Source: Phoenix dactylifera (Eukaryota; Streptophyta; Magnoliopsida; Arecales; Arecaceae). From it: a stretch of 64,000 nt of DNA. Of this stretch, positions 34,565 to 44,167 are shown piece after piece. Below the pieces are notes generated by a model, which was not told the origin of the DNA, made no database searches, and saw nothing but the letters and a program-made list of their open reading frames with translations. A program made the translations under genes and the position numbers. The DNA is taken from positions 1 through 64,000 of the forward strand of contig NW_024067736.1 in NCBI RefSeq assembly GCF_009389715.1. The letters are read 5' to 3'. The stretch's first letter is position 1; every line of letters begins with the position of its first letter.

Positions 34565-35720
34565 GAAGAATTTCCTGAGGCCTAACCCTCGGATGCCTGG
34601 CTCAGCGCCGGAAGAGTTTCCTGAGGCCTAACCCTCGGATGCCTGGCTCAGCGCCGGAAGAGTTTCCTGAGGTTTAACCCTCGGATGCCTGGCTTAGCGC
34701 CGGAAGAGTTTCCTGAGGCCTAACCCTCGGATGCCTGGCTCAGCGCCGGAAGAGTTTCCTGAGGTTTAACCCTCGGATGCCTGGCTTAGCGCCGGAAGAG
34801 TTTCCTGAGGCCTAACCCTCGGATGCCTGGCTTAGCGCCGGAAGAGTTTCCTGAGGCCTAACCCTCGGATGCCTGGCTTAGCGCCGGAAGAATTTCCTGA
34901 GGCCTAACCCTCGGATGCCTGGCTTAGCGCCGGAAGAGTTTCCTGAGGCCTAACCCTCGGATGCCTGGCTTAGCGCCGGAAGAATTTCCTGAGGCCTAAC
35001 CCTCGGATGCCTGGCCTAGCGCCGGAAGAGTTTCCTGAGGCCTAACCCTCGGATGCCTGGCTTAGCGCCGGAAGAATTTCCTGAGGCCTAACCCTCGGAT
35101 GCCTGGCTTAGCGCCGGAAGAGTTTCCTGAGGCCTAACCCTCGGATGCCTGGCTTAGCGCCGGAAGAATTTCCTGAGGCCTAACCCTCGGATGCCTGGCC
35201 TAGCGCCGGAAGAGTTTCCTGAGGCCTAACCCTCGGATGCCTGGCTTAGCGCCGGAAGAGTTTCCTGAGGCCTAACCCTCGGATGCCTGGCTTAGCGCCG
35301 GAAGAATTTCCTGAGGCCTAACCCTCGGATGCCTGGCTTAGCGCCGGAAGAGTTTCCTGAGGCCTAACCCTCGGATGCCTGGCTTAGCGCCGGAAGAGTT
35401 TCCTGAGGCCTAACCCTCGGATGCCTGGCTTAGCGCCGGAAGAATTTCCTGAGGCCTAACCCTCGGATGCCTGGCTTAGCGCCGGAAGAATTTCCTGAGG
35501 CCTAACCCTCGGATGCCTGGCTTAGCGCCGGAAGAGTTTCCTGAGGCCTAACCCTCGGATGCCTGGCTTAGCGCCGGAAGAATTTCCTGAGGCCTAACCC
35601 TCGGATGCCTGGCCTAGCGCCGGAAGAGTTTCCTGAGGCCTAACCCTCGGATGCCTGGCTTAGCGCCGGAAGAATTTCCTGAGGCCTAACCCTCGGATGC
35701 CTGGCCTAGCGCCGGAAGAA
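34565..35720. repeat. 46-bp tandem array, 25 copies (element B)
   Basis: Copies of a 46-bp unit containing CCCTCGGATGCCTGGC at constant spacing from about 34595 to 35699. It is the same repeat as in A (13 copies), nearly twice as long here. There are no spacers. Confidence 0.95.
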
Positions 35721-35757
35721 CTTCGGGAATCAAAAGTCAGCAAGACGCAACCAAGAG

Positions 35758-35760
<3 letters not shown>

Positions 35761-35793
<33 letters not shown>
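35761..35793. repeat. Poly(A) run at the end of the antisense gene
   Basis: About 33 consecutive A on plus (T on the antisense-gene strand), just beyond the antisense gene's 3' end. A shorter T-rich run is at the same place in A (11112-11122). The length may be unstable or mis-assembled. Confidence 0.8.
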
Positions 35794-35799
<6 letters not shown>

Positions 35800-35915
35800 G
35801 AAGGCGAGATGAAGAAATATTCAACGTGCATTAATTTTCAGGGCCGAGGCCCATACAATTGGGCAAAACGCCGACATACAAAAATAAAAAAGAAGACAAT
35901 GAAAGGTACAAGAGG

Positions 35916-38281
35916 TCAGCTTGGAGGAACTCCCGGGTCGGGAACGCCGGGCTCGTCCGCGGGAGGTAGGGAAGCAGCAGGAGAACCAGCAGGCGATGGC
36001 GCCGGAGAGGAGTCGAGGAGGGAGATCTCGCTCAGGTCAACTTCGGGATACTTAGCCGACACCCTTGCCAGGCCCTCCTCGAAGCCCAAGGTGAAGGCTT
36101 CGGCCCCCGCGTCCGACGCGTCATGGACAAACTCGTCAGACTGGCGATAGGTCCGCACTGCCTCCGACATATCATGGGCGAACTCGGCGGACTGGCGATA
36201 AGCCTCTACCGCCTGACGCCCGATTTCCGCCCTCTTCTCGGCCAGCTCCGCCTCAGCTCGCTCCATAATCTGAGCCTTGGCCTCCAAGACCTTCGCCACA
36301 ATCCGGCCTTCGGCCTCAGAGGAGACCCTCAGCAGATCAGCCTGAGCCTCTTTATGCTTCGCCTCGGTAGCAACCCGAGCGGCCTCGGCTTCCTTCAGGC
36401 GCGAACGGAGCTCTTGGACGTCCGTGCATGACTTCTCCAGGGCCGACTCCAGTTCGCCTAGTTTGGCTTCAAAAGAGCGGATTCGGTCGCAGGCGTTGTC
36501 GGCAGACCGCTGGGCCTTCTCCCACCGCTCTCGATAGTCCGCGATCTTCCGGGACTGCTTTTCAGCCCGTTCCTCCGCCTTCTTGACCCTGCTTTCGAGG
36601 CCCGAGGCGGCTTTGAGTTGCTCCCGAGCCTCTGACAGTTGCTCCTCCAGGGCGGCGAAGCCGAGTGCCCGCTCTTCGGCCTCCCGGAGCCTCGCCTCGA
36701 GGTCCCCGGTCGTCCTGCCTGCCGCAGCCCGGCCTCCCTCTTCCATTGCTTTCAGCCGGTCCTCGGCCTTCGCCAAAAGCCCCGCCTGTTCCTTGTAGCA
36801 CTCCTCCAGACGGATCATGTACTGGGCGAGCTAAGAAATAGAAAAAATAAGGGAGTCAGGCGGAGAACAACAGAGCCAATAAATGGTGAAAGACGGCCAG
36901 AAGAACACTCACCGACATGAGACAGACGCAGCTGGCGGCCCCAACGTCAGAGACATCCAACTCCCGGACCCGCCGACGGTCCTTCTCCAGCAACACTGTT
37001 TCGATGAGATTTCGGGCGCCATCGGTAGTGAAGGCAGACCCCGATTTCTCCCCGGAGCCGGATGGTGGTTCTGCAGCCTTACCCTTATCCATCGCCTGGG
37101 GAAGAGTCCGGCTGATCGCGCTCGGGGCGGGGGTCGCCCCATGAATTGATAGGGTCCCGCTCGGCCGGGGCCTCGGCGCGTCCCTCCTCGAGTCATCAGG
37201 AGCCGACCGAGTCGAAGGCCGGGTCGGGGACCGATCACGTCCGACCCGTCCGTCTTGAGCAGGCTCAGGTGGCACCTCCGGAGTAGCGGCAACCTTACCA
37301 CCGGAGGGCTGATACAGCGTCAGCTGCCGGTCGGTGCCCACGACATCTCCCTGACCGGTGGGCCCGGACTCGTCGGTCGGCATCGGAGGTATCTCCTTAC
37401 GGGACTTCTTCGCCGGTGGGGCCCCGCTCGGAAGAGCTCGTTTCCTCCTCCGGACTGCTTCCAGCAGGGACGCCCTACCAACAGCCTTCGTCTTCACCGA
37501 CCGCATGACGTCGTCGACCTCTGCAAGAAGGACGGGATAGTCAGGGACTGAGAAACCGAAAGGAAGAAGGAACGAAAGAGAAGAAAAGAGCTAAAGAAAT
37601 GATGGCGGACTCACGGTCGGTGGGGACCGAGCTCAAACCGACGTTCACCAAGGTATCCTCAGAAATAAGGCGGCCCACCGGGGGAAGCTGGCCCTCGGCG
37701 ACCAACCCCTTCAAGGCGGCGACGCCCTCGGATTCCTCCCTCGACAACTTCGACAGGCCAATTGGGGACTTCACCGGCGTCCCCCAGATTGCCCTGATTT
37801 CCCAGGAGGGGTCTGCATCAACGAAAAAGAAGCGCTCCTTCCAGTGGTGAATGGAGGTAGGACCCTCCTTGACAAGGCCGCACCCTCGCCGCGCTGCGAA
37901 GCACCACCACCCTTTGTCCTGGGGGTGGCCACTCAGGCCGTAGAGCTCCCAGAAAACGTTCAAGGTGGCGGGAATCGCATGCAAGCGACAGAGAACCTGG
38001 AAGACCGTCAGAGCACGCCACGAGTTCGGCACCAGTTGCGTCGGTGCCATTCCTAAACCCCGGAGCACCTGTAAGACTAGGTCTGAAGGGGGAAAGCAGA
38101 ACCCGGCCTGGAGGATGCCCTCATTGATGGCGATCTTCCCTCGAGGAGGATGAGACATCCTCTCCTCAGGCCCTGGGAGCGTGACATTGCAGGCCTCGGG
38201 AAGGTGGTACCGAGCCACAAATCCGTCTAAGTCCTCGGCGACCAGTTTTGACTTGATGCTATCTGCTCCCACTTCGCCCAT
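35916..38281 (-). CDS. Antisense spliced gene of Tat element B (gypsy-type transposon domain plus coiled coil)
   Basis: Coding exons on the minus strand, opposite to gag-pol: 38281-37615, 37520-36913 and 36830-35916. Introns (GTGAGT...GCAG and GTGAGT...CTTAG) have matching phases, giving 730 codons with stop. A 5'UTR intron (38408-38284) and a TATA-like TATTTAAT (38549-38542) lie upstream. Exon 1 matches the 'putative gypsy type transposon' family (PF04195 as I recall it): NEGILQAGFCFPPSD, LQVLRGLGMAPTQL, SIHHWKERFFFVD. Exon 2 is Pro/Ser/Arg-rich with basic clusters (RRRKR, AKKSRK) that look like nuclear-localisation signals. Exon 3 is a long coiled coil (residues about 430-650) with a conserved C-terminal block AYRQS...LGFEEGLARVSAKYPEVDLS. 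Additional antisense ORFs between integrase and 3' LTR are known for Tat elements; their role is not established. Confidence 0.88.
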
Positions 38282-38541
38282 CCCTAATGGCCAATAAATC
38301 TACGGTCAGGACGGGGTCAAGAAGGAGGGAAAGGCCGGAACGACTGGGGTGCACTAGTACAAAAAGAAAAAGTATGAAGAGCTCAAAGTAGAAGAGTGGG
38401 AAACTCACTTGAAGAGGAGGAAGAACGGCTCCGAGAGCGTCAAAGGAAAAGCAAGCGAACGTTTCGGCGGCAACAATGGCAGCGCAAAGGAGAAACTCGA
38501 AAATGTCCGTAAAGAAGAAGACGGACGGGGGAGGGCCCCCG

Positions 38542-38549
38542 ATTAAATA
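38542..38549 (-). promoter_or_regulatory. TATA-like box of the antisense gene
   Basis: TATTTAAT (minus) lies about 135 bp before the 5'UTR splice donor (GTGAGT at 38408) and 260 bp before the ATG. It is absent from element A because of the deletion there. Confidence 0.5.
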
Positions 38550-38799
38550 GGCGAAATGGCAAGTGACGCCTCGATGACGCCAGAAGACGCCTGGCCGCCG
38601 AAGGGTCGCTCGCACCCCAAAGGCGAATCGACACCATTAAGGAAGGATGTCCGCCGAAATCCTCAGGTTGCCAGGTCAGCAGCAACCGCCATACGCCATA
38701 AAGAAGGCGGGAAGCTTGAAGCGCGCGCGCCTCTCCGAAGGATGGCGGCAATCTCGAAACATCACTCCCTTCACCTGTTCCCCTTCTGGTTCCAGGCTC

Positions 38800-38815
38800 G
38801 GAAGTGGGGGGCTAC
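38800..38815 (+). other. Polypurine tract of element B
   Basis: GGAAGTGGGGGGCTAC directly before the 3' LTR, identical to element A. Confidence 0.85.
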
Positions 38816-39628
38816 TGTTATGGGGGAATTAAGCCGCCATGCCCCACGTGATCGGCACGCGTATCCAGGAAAGCTACAGTTACCCTTTGACCCAGCACTC
38901 CGACCCCGAGTCGGACCTCCTCGGCTTCGCAGCCCGACCCCGGGTCGGCTGCCCTATGATCCAGCACTCCGACCCCGAGTCGGACCTCCTCGGCTTCGCA
39001 GCCCGACCCCGGGTCGGCTGCCCTATGATCCAGCACTCCGACCCCGAGTCGGACCTCCCCGGCTCCGCAGCCCGACCCCGGGTCGGCTGCCCTATGATCC
39101 AGCACTCCGACCCCGAGTCGGAGATCTTTTGATAACGACAGGCTATTCTCCAGAGGCACGCCGCGGCCTCCTGCTCCACTACTCCCTGCAACGGCTGTAC
39201 CCGATGCTGCCCACGATCTCCTGTATCAACCGTACAAAGCGGAGCTCCACTACGCCCTGTCATGGCCGTACCCAGCGCTGCTCCACGACGCCCCGTAACG
39301 GCCATGTCAGTGGCCATTCTATCATGCCCCACGACAACAAACCCCCCTGAGAGACCTCCCAGCCAGGTATATACGGGGCTGGGGGGAGAAGGGGGGGTAA
39401 GCAATACCTCCCAGAGCACTCTCTCCCACTTGTGATTAACATCTCTCCTCCTCCAATCTCCTCTGACTTGACCGTCGGAGGGCCATCACCACCCTGGTGG
39501 TGGTGCAAGGCTTGTTTGCAGGTTCCTTGGCGGAAGGTGGAGCGCAACCAGCACCAACCAAGACAACTCAGGCGGAACCCCGTTCACACCGTCGTGTCAA
39601 TCGTTCTCGGTTTGGACCACCAGCAACA
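38816..39628 (+). repeat. 3' LTR of element B (813 bp)
   Basis: It differs from the 5' LTR by three substitutions and a shorter G run (7 versus 9) near 39391-39397. It is followed by GCATG, the right copy of the target duplication. Confidence 0.96.
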
Positions 39629-41067
39629 GCATGCGTAAACTAAGACTCACTAGTACATCAAAAACCGACCAAATCGTGTTATTTCATGAAATCATCTATG
39701 GATCAACAACATATTATAAAATAAAGTTCAAATCAAAAATTTTGGCCTAATTTTCTCTTATTTTGCAAATTTTGAGCTATTTTTTGGAGCAAAAAAAATA
39801 GAAAAAAGAGATAGGGAAGAGGAAGCACACCTTATTTAGGCATAGATCTTCCTTCAATCGCACTGAATTAGTGTGATTTTGCAAGTTAGAGGGAAAGGAG
39901 AGCCAAGAGACGTTTAGAGTTATAGAAAAGAAATCTTTGGAAGGCCTTGGACCCTCCCAACATCTTCTTTTAACAAAAAACGGATCAGTTTGTGGCCGAT
40001 TTCGGCCGATTCATTCTAATTCTGGCCCTTTTCGGCCGGTTTGGGACCCGTTTCAGCCAATTCGGAGCCCGTTCCAACTGGTTTGGGGCTGGTCCCAATT
40101 TTAATACCCAAACCGACCCAGTTTCCCACCGGGTTGGCTCGGTACGGGCCAAATCGAGAGGTTTAGTCCGATTCGGCCAACCTTGATTTTACTAATTTGT
40201 CATGAAATAAAAACATAAAAATAACAAAATAGGCACTTTGGTTTTCCTTTATAGGTAAAAGTATAACAATTGATAAACAAGGAGAAGGGGTTTTATTTGA
40301 TTTGGATTTTGAAATTGGGCTAGATCAGGTGCGGACAAGGTTAGGCATATCTTTTGTTGAAAATTAGATTAAAATAGTATATGGGCCAAGTTAGAAATTA
40401 TGAATCCAGACCCAAGTTGATTTTCAAATCAGATCCAATTTTTAATTACGATGTTACTAGAATTTAAAAAATGAATTAGTCCATATCTAACCGAGTGCAA
40501 ACTGGTCAAGCTACAAGCAAATTCAACTCATCTAACATGAAATATTTATGGGTTTTCATTGGTTAGAACAATAGATATTTGAGGTATTGATTGAATTTTC
40601 TCCTTGATGGAAATGTATGTGAATTATTGTAACATATTGACGAGGTCACGGGGCTGCTAATGAATGGTGGATGTAATGGGAGGAAACAATGTAATTAGAT
40701 TGCAGAATTTTGTTGTATGATTGAAAGAAGGTTCATGATGTTATGGATTGATGGTGCTGACGACCAGGCTTACCTTACCTTGAGATGACTTAATTTGGCT
40801 CAAGGATATAATTCTTTATCCCTAGTTCGCGGTTCACAAGCACAGGCATAAATGGCAGAGTTACTCTAAATCTTCACATCAGTTTTTGAGAGCCGGCCCA
40901 CAAGCCCAATCTATGTGCGGGCCGGTCAATAGACCAGGACCTCACAGATGGCTCGGTTATATACGTAGATAAGTGCATGTTGGCTGCCCATATTCTATTG
41001 TTTATCGAGACATGAGCTATTTAGAAGGCACTTTTGTTGCTATTAACCATAATATAACCATGCAGAA

Positions 41068-41505
41068 TCTCATAAAAAAAAACTAGCTGAAAGATATTAT
41101 TTAAATTTATTTGCTTTATATAAATATCCAAAATCTGTCAAATGCATAGTCGATATAGGACTAGACATATGTCTGCATAGATCCTTACACATTTTTCTAT
41201 TTAAACCAAAATTTAGGACTTCGCTCAAAAAAATTAGCTGGAATATATTATTTGGATTCATTGGTTCTATATAAATATTCAAGATCCATTAATATGAGAC
41301 TACACACATGTTGACATGAATCTTCACACATTCTCCTATTTAAGCTCGGCATCCTCACTAGGCAATGGGTCCAAATATAATCAAATCCAATCACAAATAT
41401 TGTGGCCGCCTTATACACAGTTAGAAGATATTATTTAGATCCATTAATTTTGTATAAGTATTCGAGATCTACCTAGTGTATATGAATTTTTAAAGATATA
41501 CCAAT
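41068..41505. repeat. Three degraded TRIM-like LTR fragments
   Basis: Three related stretches (about 41068-41193, 41222-41330, 41408-41480) share the order A-rich/AGCTGRA, GATATTATTT, TATAAATATYCAAGAT; the first two go on to GGACTAGACATATG-type and TCCTTACACA-type sequence. The same order is seen in the LTRs of the TRIM-like element at 24357-24797. They look like tandem or recombined LTR remnants. Confidence 0.5.
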
Positions 41506-42838
41506 ATGAATTCTTACGTACGCTTTTCAAGGTATTACGAACGAAAATGTTTTACTCAACCCTTATAAACATTCTACAAAAGGTTGAGCAAATCATTGGA
41601 TGATTAGACCTGTTTTGCAAGGATATTACATAGTTTGTACGTCAGCTACAGCACTATATTAGTAGATATACATCAATACATGTAGAGAAGCTAATAGATT
41701 TGTGTCATGAATTTGTGCATGCGATCTTTGGACTTATAATTTCCTTAGCGTTCCTTCAGTTGATGTACTCAGATCAAATGGCTGTTCCGCAGGAATTCCA
41801 TGCTTAATGGTTATAATGAACGTTTATTCTTAATAATAAAAAAAAACTCTGGAAACTTAGCGATCTACCAGTTGGTAACTTGTGATGCCTCGAAACATCC
41901 CTTGCCCTGGGAGAAAGGTAGAGCCGTCCTGGCGATATGGCTTCCAGTTCCAATTTATTCTTAGAAGTAGGGAAATGATTGGGTTCGTGGCAGGTGCATC
42001 GAGAAAGTACGATCTTACTCGAGCACCGAGAGTATATAATAAATGCGCCTTTGTTTTGTCTTGTACCCTGGACCACTCTACGTCTAATCCCCTGGGGTTC
42101 CAAGTGGGTCAGCCTGAGAACTTGAATTATTCCCATTTTTTCCTCGTTCGAGGATTTGAAAATTACTTGATTGTGTTTTTTGAATTCGCTGTTTCGTTCT
42201 CATCTAATAAAAATAGCGTACATGATCTATCAAGGAAAAAAAACTCATGAAGTGCATGTGATGTGGTCCAGAGAGAGAATCTTTCGCCCAAGTTTTGTGC
42301 CAGCATTGGGCTTATAAAAAAGAATATAATTACTGGTTGTTTCTCAACTTTTGTTTTTATGCGAATAGATGGATAAAAAAAATAAAATATCAAATATTAA
42401 TAATTTTTAATTATTTAGATTTTTATTTAAAATTATATATTATATATAGAGAGATTGATAAACTTGGTTGCAGGCAAGTTTACTCAGATCCAATCAAGTC
42501 TAGATTGGATAGTGAGGATTTTATATATTCGATTCAAGTCGTTAGATGTGTTTTATTATTTTTAAATTGCTTACACACAAAAAATTATATGATTTGAACA
42601 TCTATTAATCAAGTGATAAAAAATATATATATTTAATTTAATGTTATTTAGACTATCTAATTTTTTGATCACTTGATGTATAGGCTAGGATTTTTTAAAT
42701 ACATGATTCTATTTGTTTGTAAGCCGTTTAGAGGTAAAAATGATATCCAATAGTTCCGATCATCGATGTAGAATTTCTATTATCCACTTTAGATATAATC
42801 GGATCCAAGTAAAGATCTATGAGTATAGCTAAGTATAA

Positions 42839-42942
<104 letters not shown>

Positions 42943-43103
42943 TGTACCACTCTATGTCATGCCCTATGAATGGCCCAAACTCCATATATGGTATTTGATT
43001 GTGGTGACACTCATCTATCACCCGTCTCTCACCAATTCTCAACCGTAAACTAATACTAAATTTATACTTATTCAATCTATTGTAAAAAACTTCTGACACA
43101 ATT

Positions 43104-43105
<2 letters not shown>

Positions 43106-43155
<50 letters not shown>
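43106..43155. repeat. (AT)n microsatellite
   Basis: About 25 AT units, 168 bp after the compound repeat. AT runs of this length can extrude cruciforms. Confidence 0.95.
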
Positions 43156-43159
<4 letters not shown>

Positions 43160-44167
43160 GGTGGAGGTGAAGCCACCGATAAGGATTAATGTTTGCTTGG
43201 GCAAAACAATGGTGGTCCTCCAGAGCGCAGGGGCAGACCTTCTCGAAATAGTTTATGGGAGAAATGTTCGAGCATGAGTCTTACATGTTAGCGACATGGT
43301 AGCATCACCACATCCTTCAGCCGATCAACGGAAAGGATAACTACAAAATGAAGTTATAAAAGAAAATAATAGTTGAAGCATGGGCTCGTGCCTTAAAACT
43401 CACATAAGAACTAAACCCACCAAGCAAATGCAATCGATCTAATAGCAATCCCAGAACTAAAGACAATTTAATTAGGTTTAGATAGATGATCAGGTTGGAC
43501 TCACCCAACTAAACCGTGAACATAAAGGGCAGTCCACCATCCTAGTTAGGAAACACTGGTGTTGCTTTTGGGCAACCATATGTCCTAATTAGACCATTGA
43601 TCTTCCTAACAACCACACTATAAAACAAAGTCAGTGACATGGTGAGAGTTCTTTTGCTATGGCTAGATTGATCTATTAGAATGATAAAATTATTCTTGTC
43701 CAAGAGTGACCGTAGCACAAGAGAAAGGATGCCATTTATTAAGTGATACCTTTCGTTCAATGTCTCCTTTTATATCATCAAGGAACCATATTCAAATCAT
43801 AATCTTTCCACCATCACTAGAACTATGATGGCCGACCATGGTTGTCGTAAGAAATCCCCCTCCCTTTGCTTTAAAGCACATCATACTTGCTGCTGCCATC
43901 CTCTTCGAGCATTGGTGGAACAACTACAAATCAAGGGATCGAAGGCAGCTTTGCCCCAACACGAGAAGTGGAGCAAGCACGACCAAATGATGGCCCACCG
44001 AGCCCCACCTCTTTTGAATCTGAACAGCTGCCTGTGGGCATCTCGTGCCAATTACACCAAAAAGGAGAATGAAGGAGAACACTAGGCCGGTCTTCGTTCA
44101 CCATAAAAGTGGTGCAGTTAACTTTTGGTTGTAGACTTCGTCTCCCCCCCCCCCCCTGGATGGGACC

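Larger units (their letters stand above)
26592..39628 (+). mobile_element. Tat-lineage Ty3/gypsy LTR retrotransposon B (young, nearly intact)
   Basis: A 13,037-bp element with TG...CA LTRs (26592-27406 and 38816-39628), exact GCATG duplications, PBS, polypurine tract, gag-pol, two 3' tandem arrays and a spliced antisense gene. The two LTRs differ by three substitutions (26645/38869, 26670/38894 and 27100/39324) and a 2-bp G-run indel, so the insertion is recent. It has the same structure as element A but opposite orientation and is longer, because the antisense exon 1 region is retained and the 46-bp array is larger. It inserted into a hAT copy. gag-pol has one frameshift and an 18-nt in-frame gap, so autonomy is doubtful. 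Confidence 0.97.
25598..40185 (-). mobile_element. hAT-type DNA transposon, split by Tat element B
   Basis: The two outer parts (25598-26591 and 39629-40185, about 1.55 kb without B) form one element. The left end CAAGGTCTGTCGAATCGG and the right end (minus) CAAGGTTGGCCGAATCGG are imperfect terminal inverted repeats; CAAGG fits hAT ends. The flanking octamers TTTCTACT and ATTTTACT match at six of eight positions, as expected for an 8-bp hAT duplication. Degenerate CGGTCGGCGGGCGGG-type and TTCGGCCGGTT-type subterminal repeats lie at the two ends. The middle is a degraded coding tail shared with 60450-61743. It is a deletion derivative without an intact transposase. Confidence 0.7.

Noticed and set aside
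34565..35720. CRISPR-like appearance of the regular 46-bp repeats
   Set aside because: Units are directly adjacent with no unique spacers, lie inside a plant retrotransposon, and no cas genes are possible here.
26587..39633. Inversion between Tat A and B as the reason A lacks a target duplication
   Set aside because: Element B has exact GCATG on both sides and both flanks rejoin a single hAT element, so B has not exchanged flanks.
41804..42250. Overlapping open frames on both strands near 42 kb
   Set aside because: No recognisable motif, no promoter and no homology that I can name. Probably an old repeat relic.
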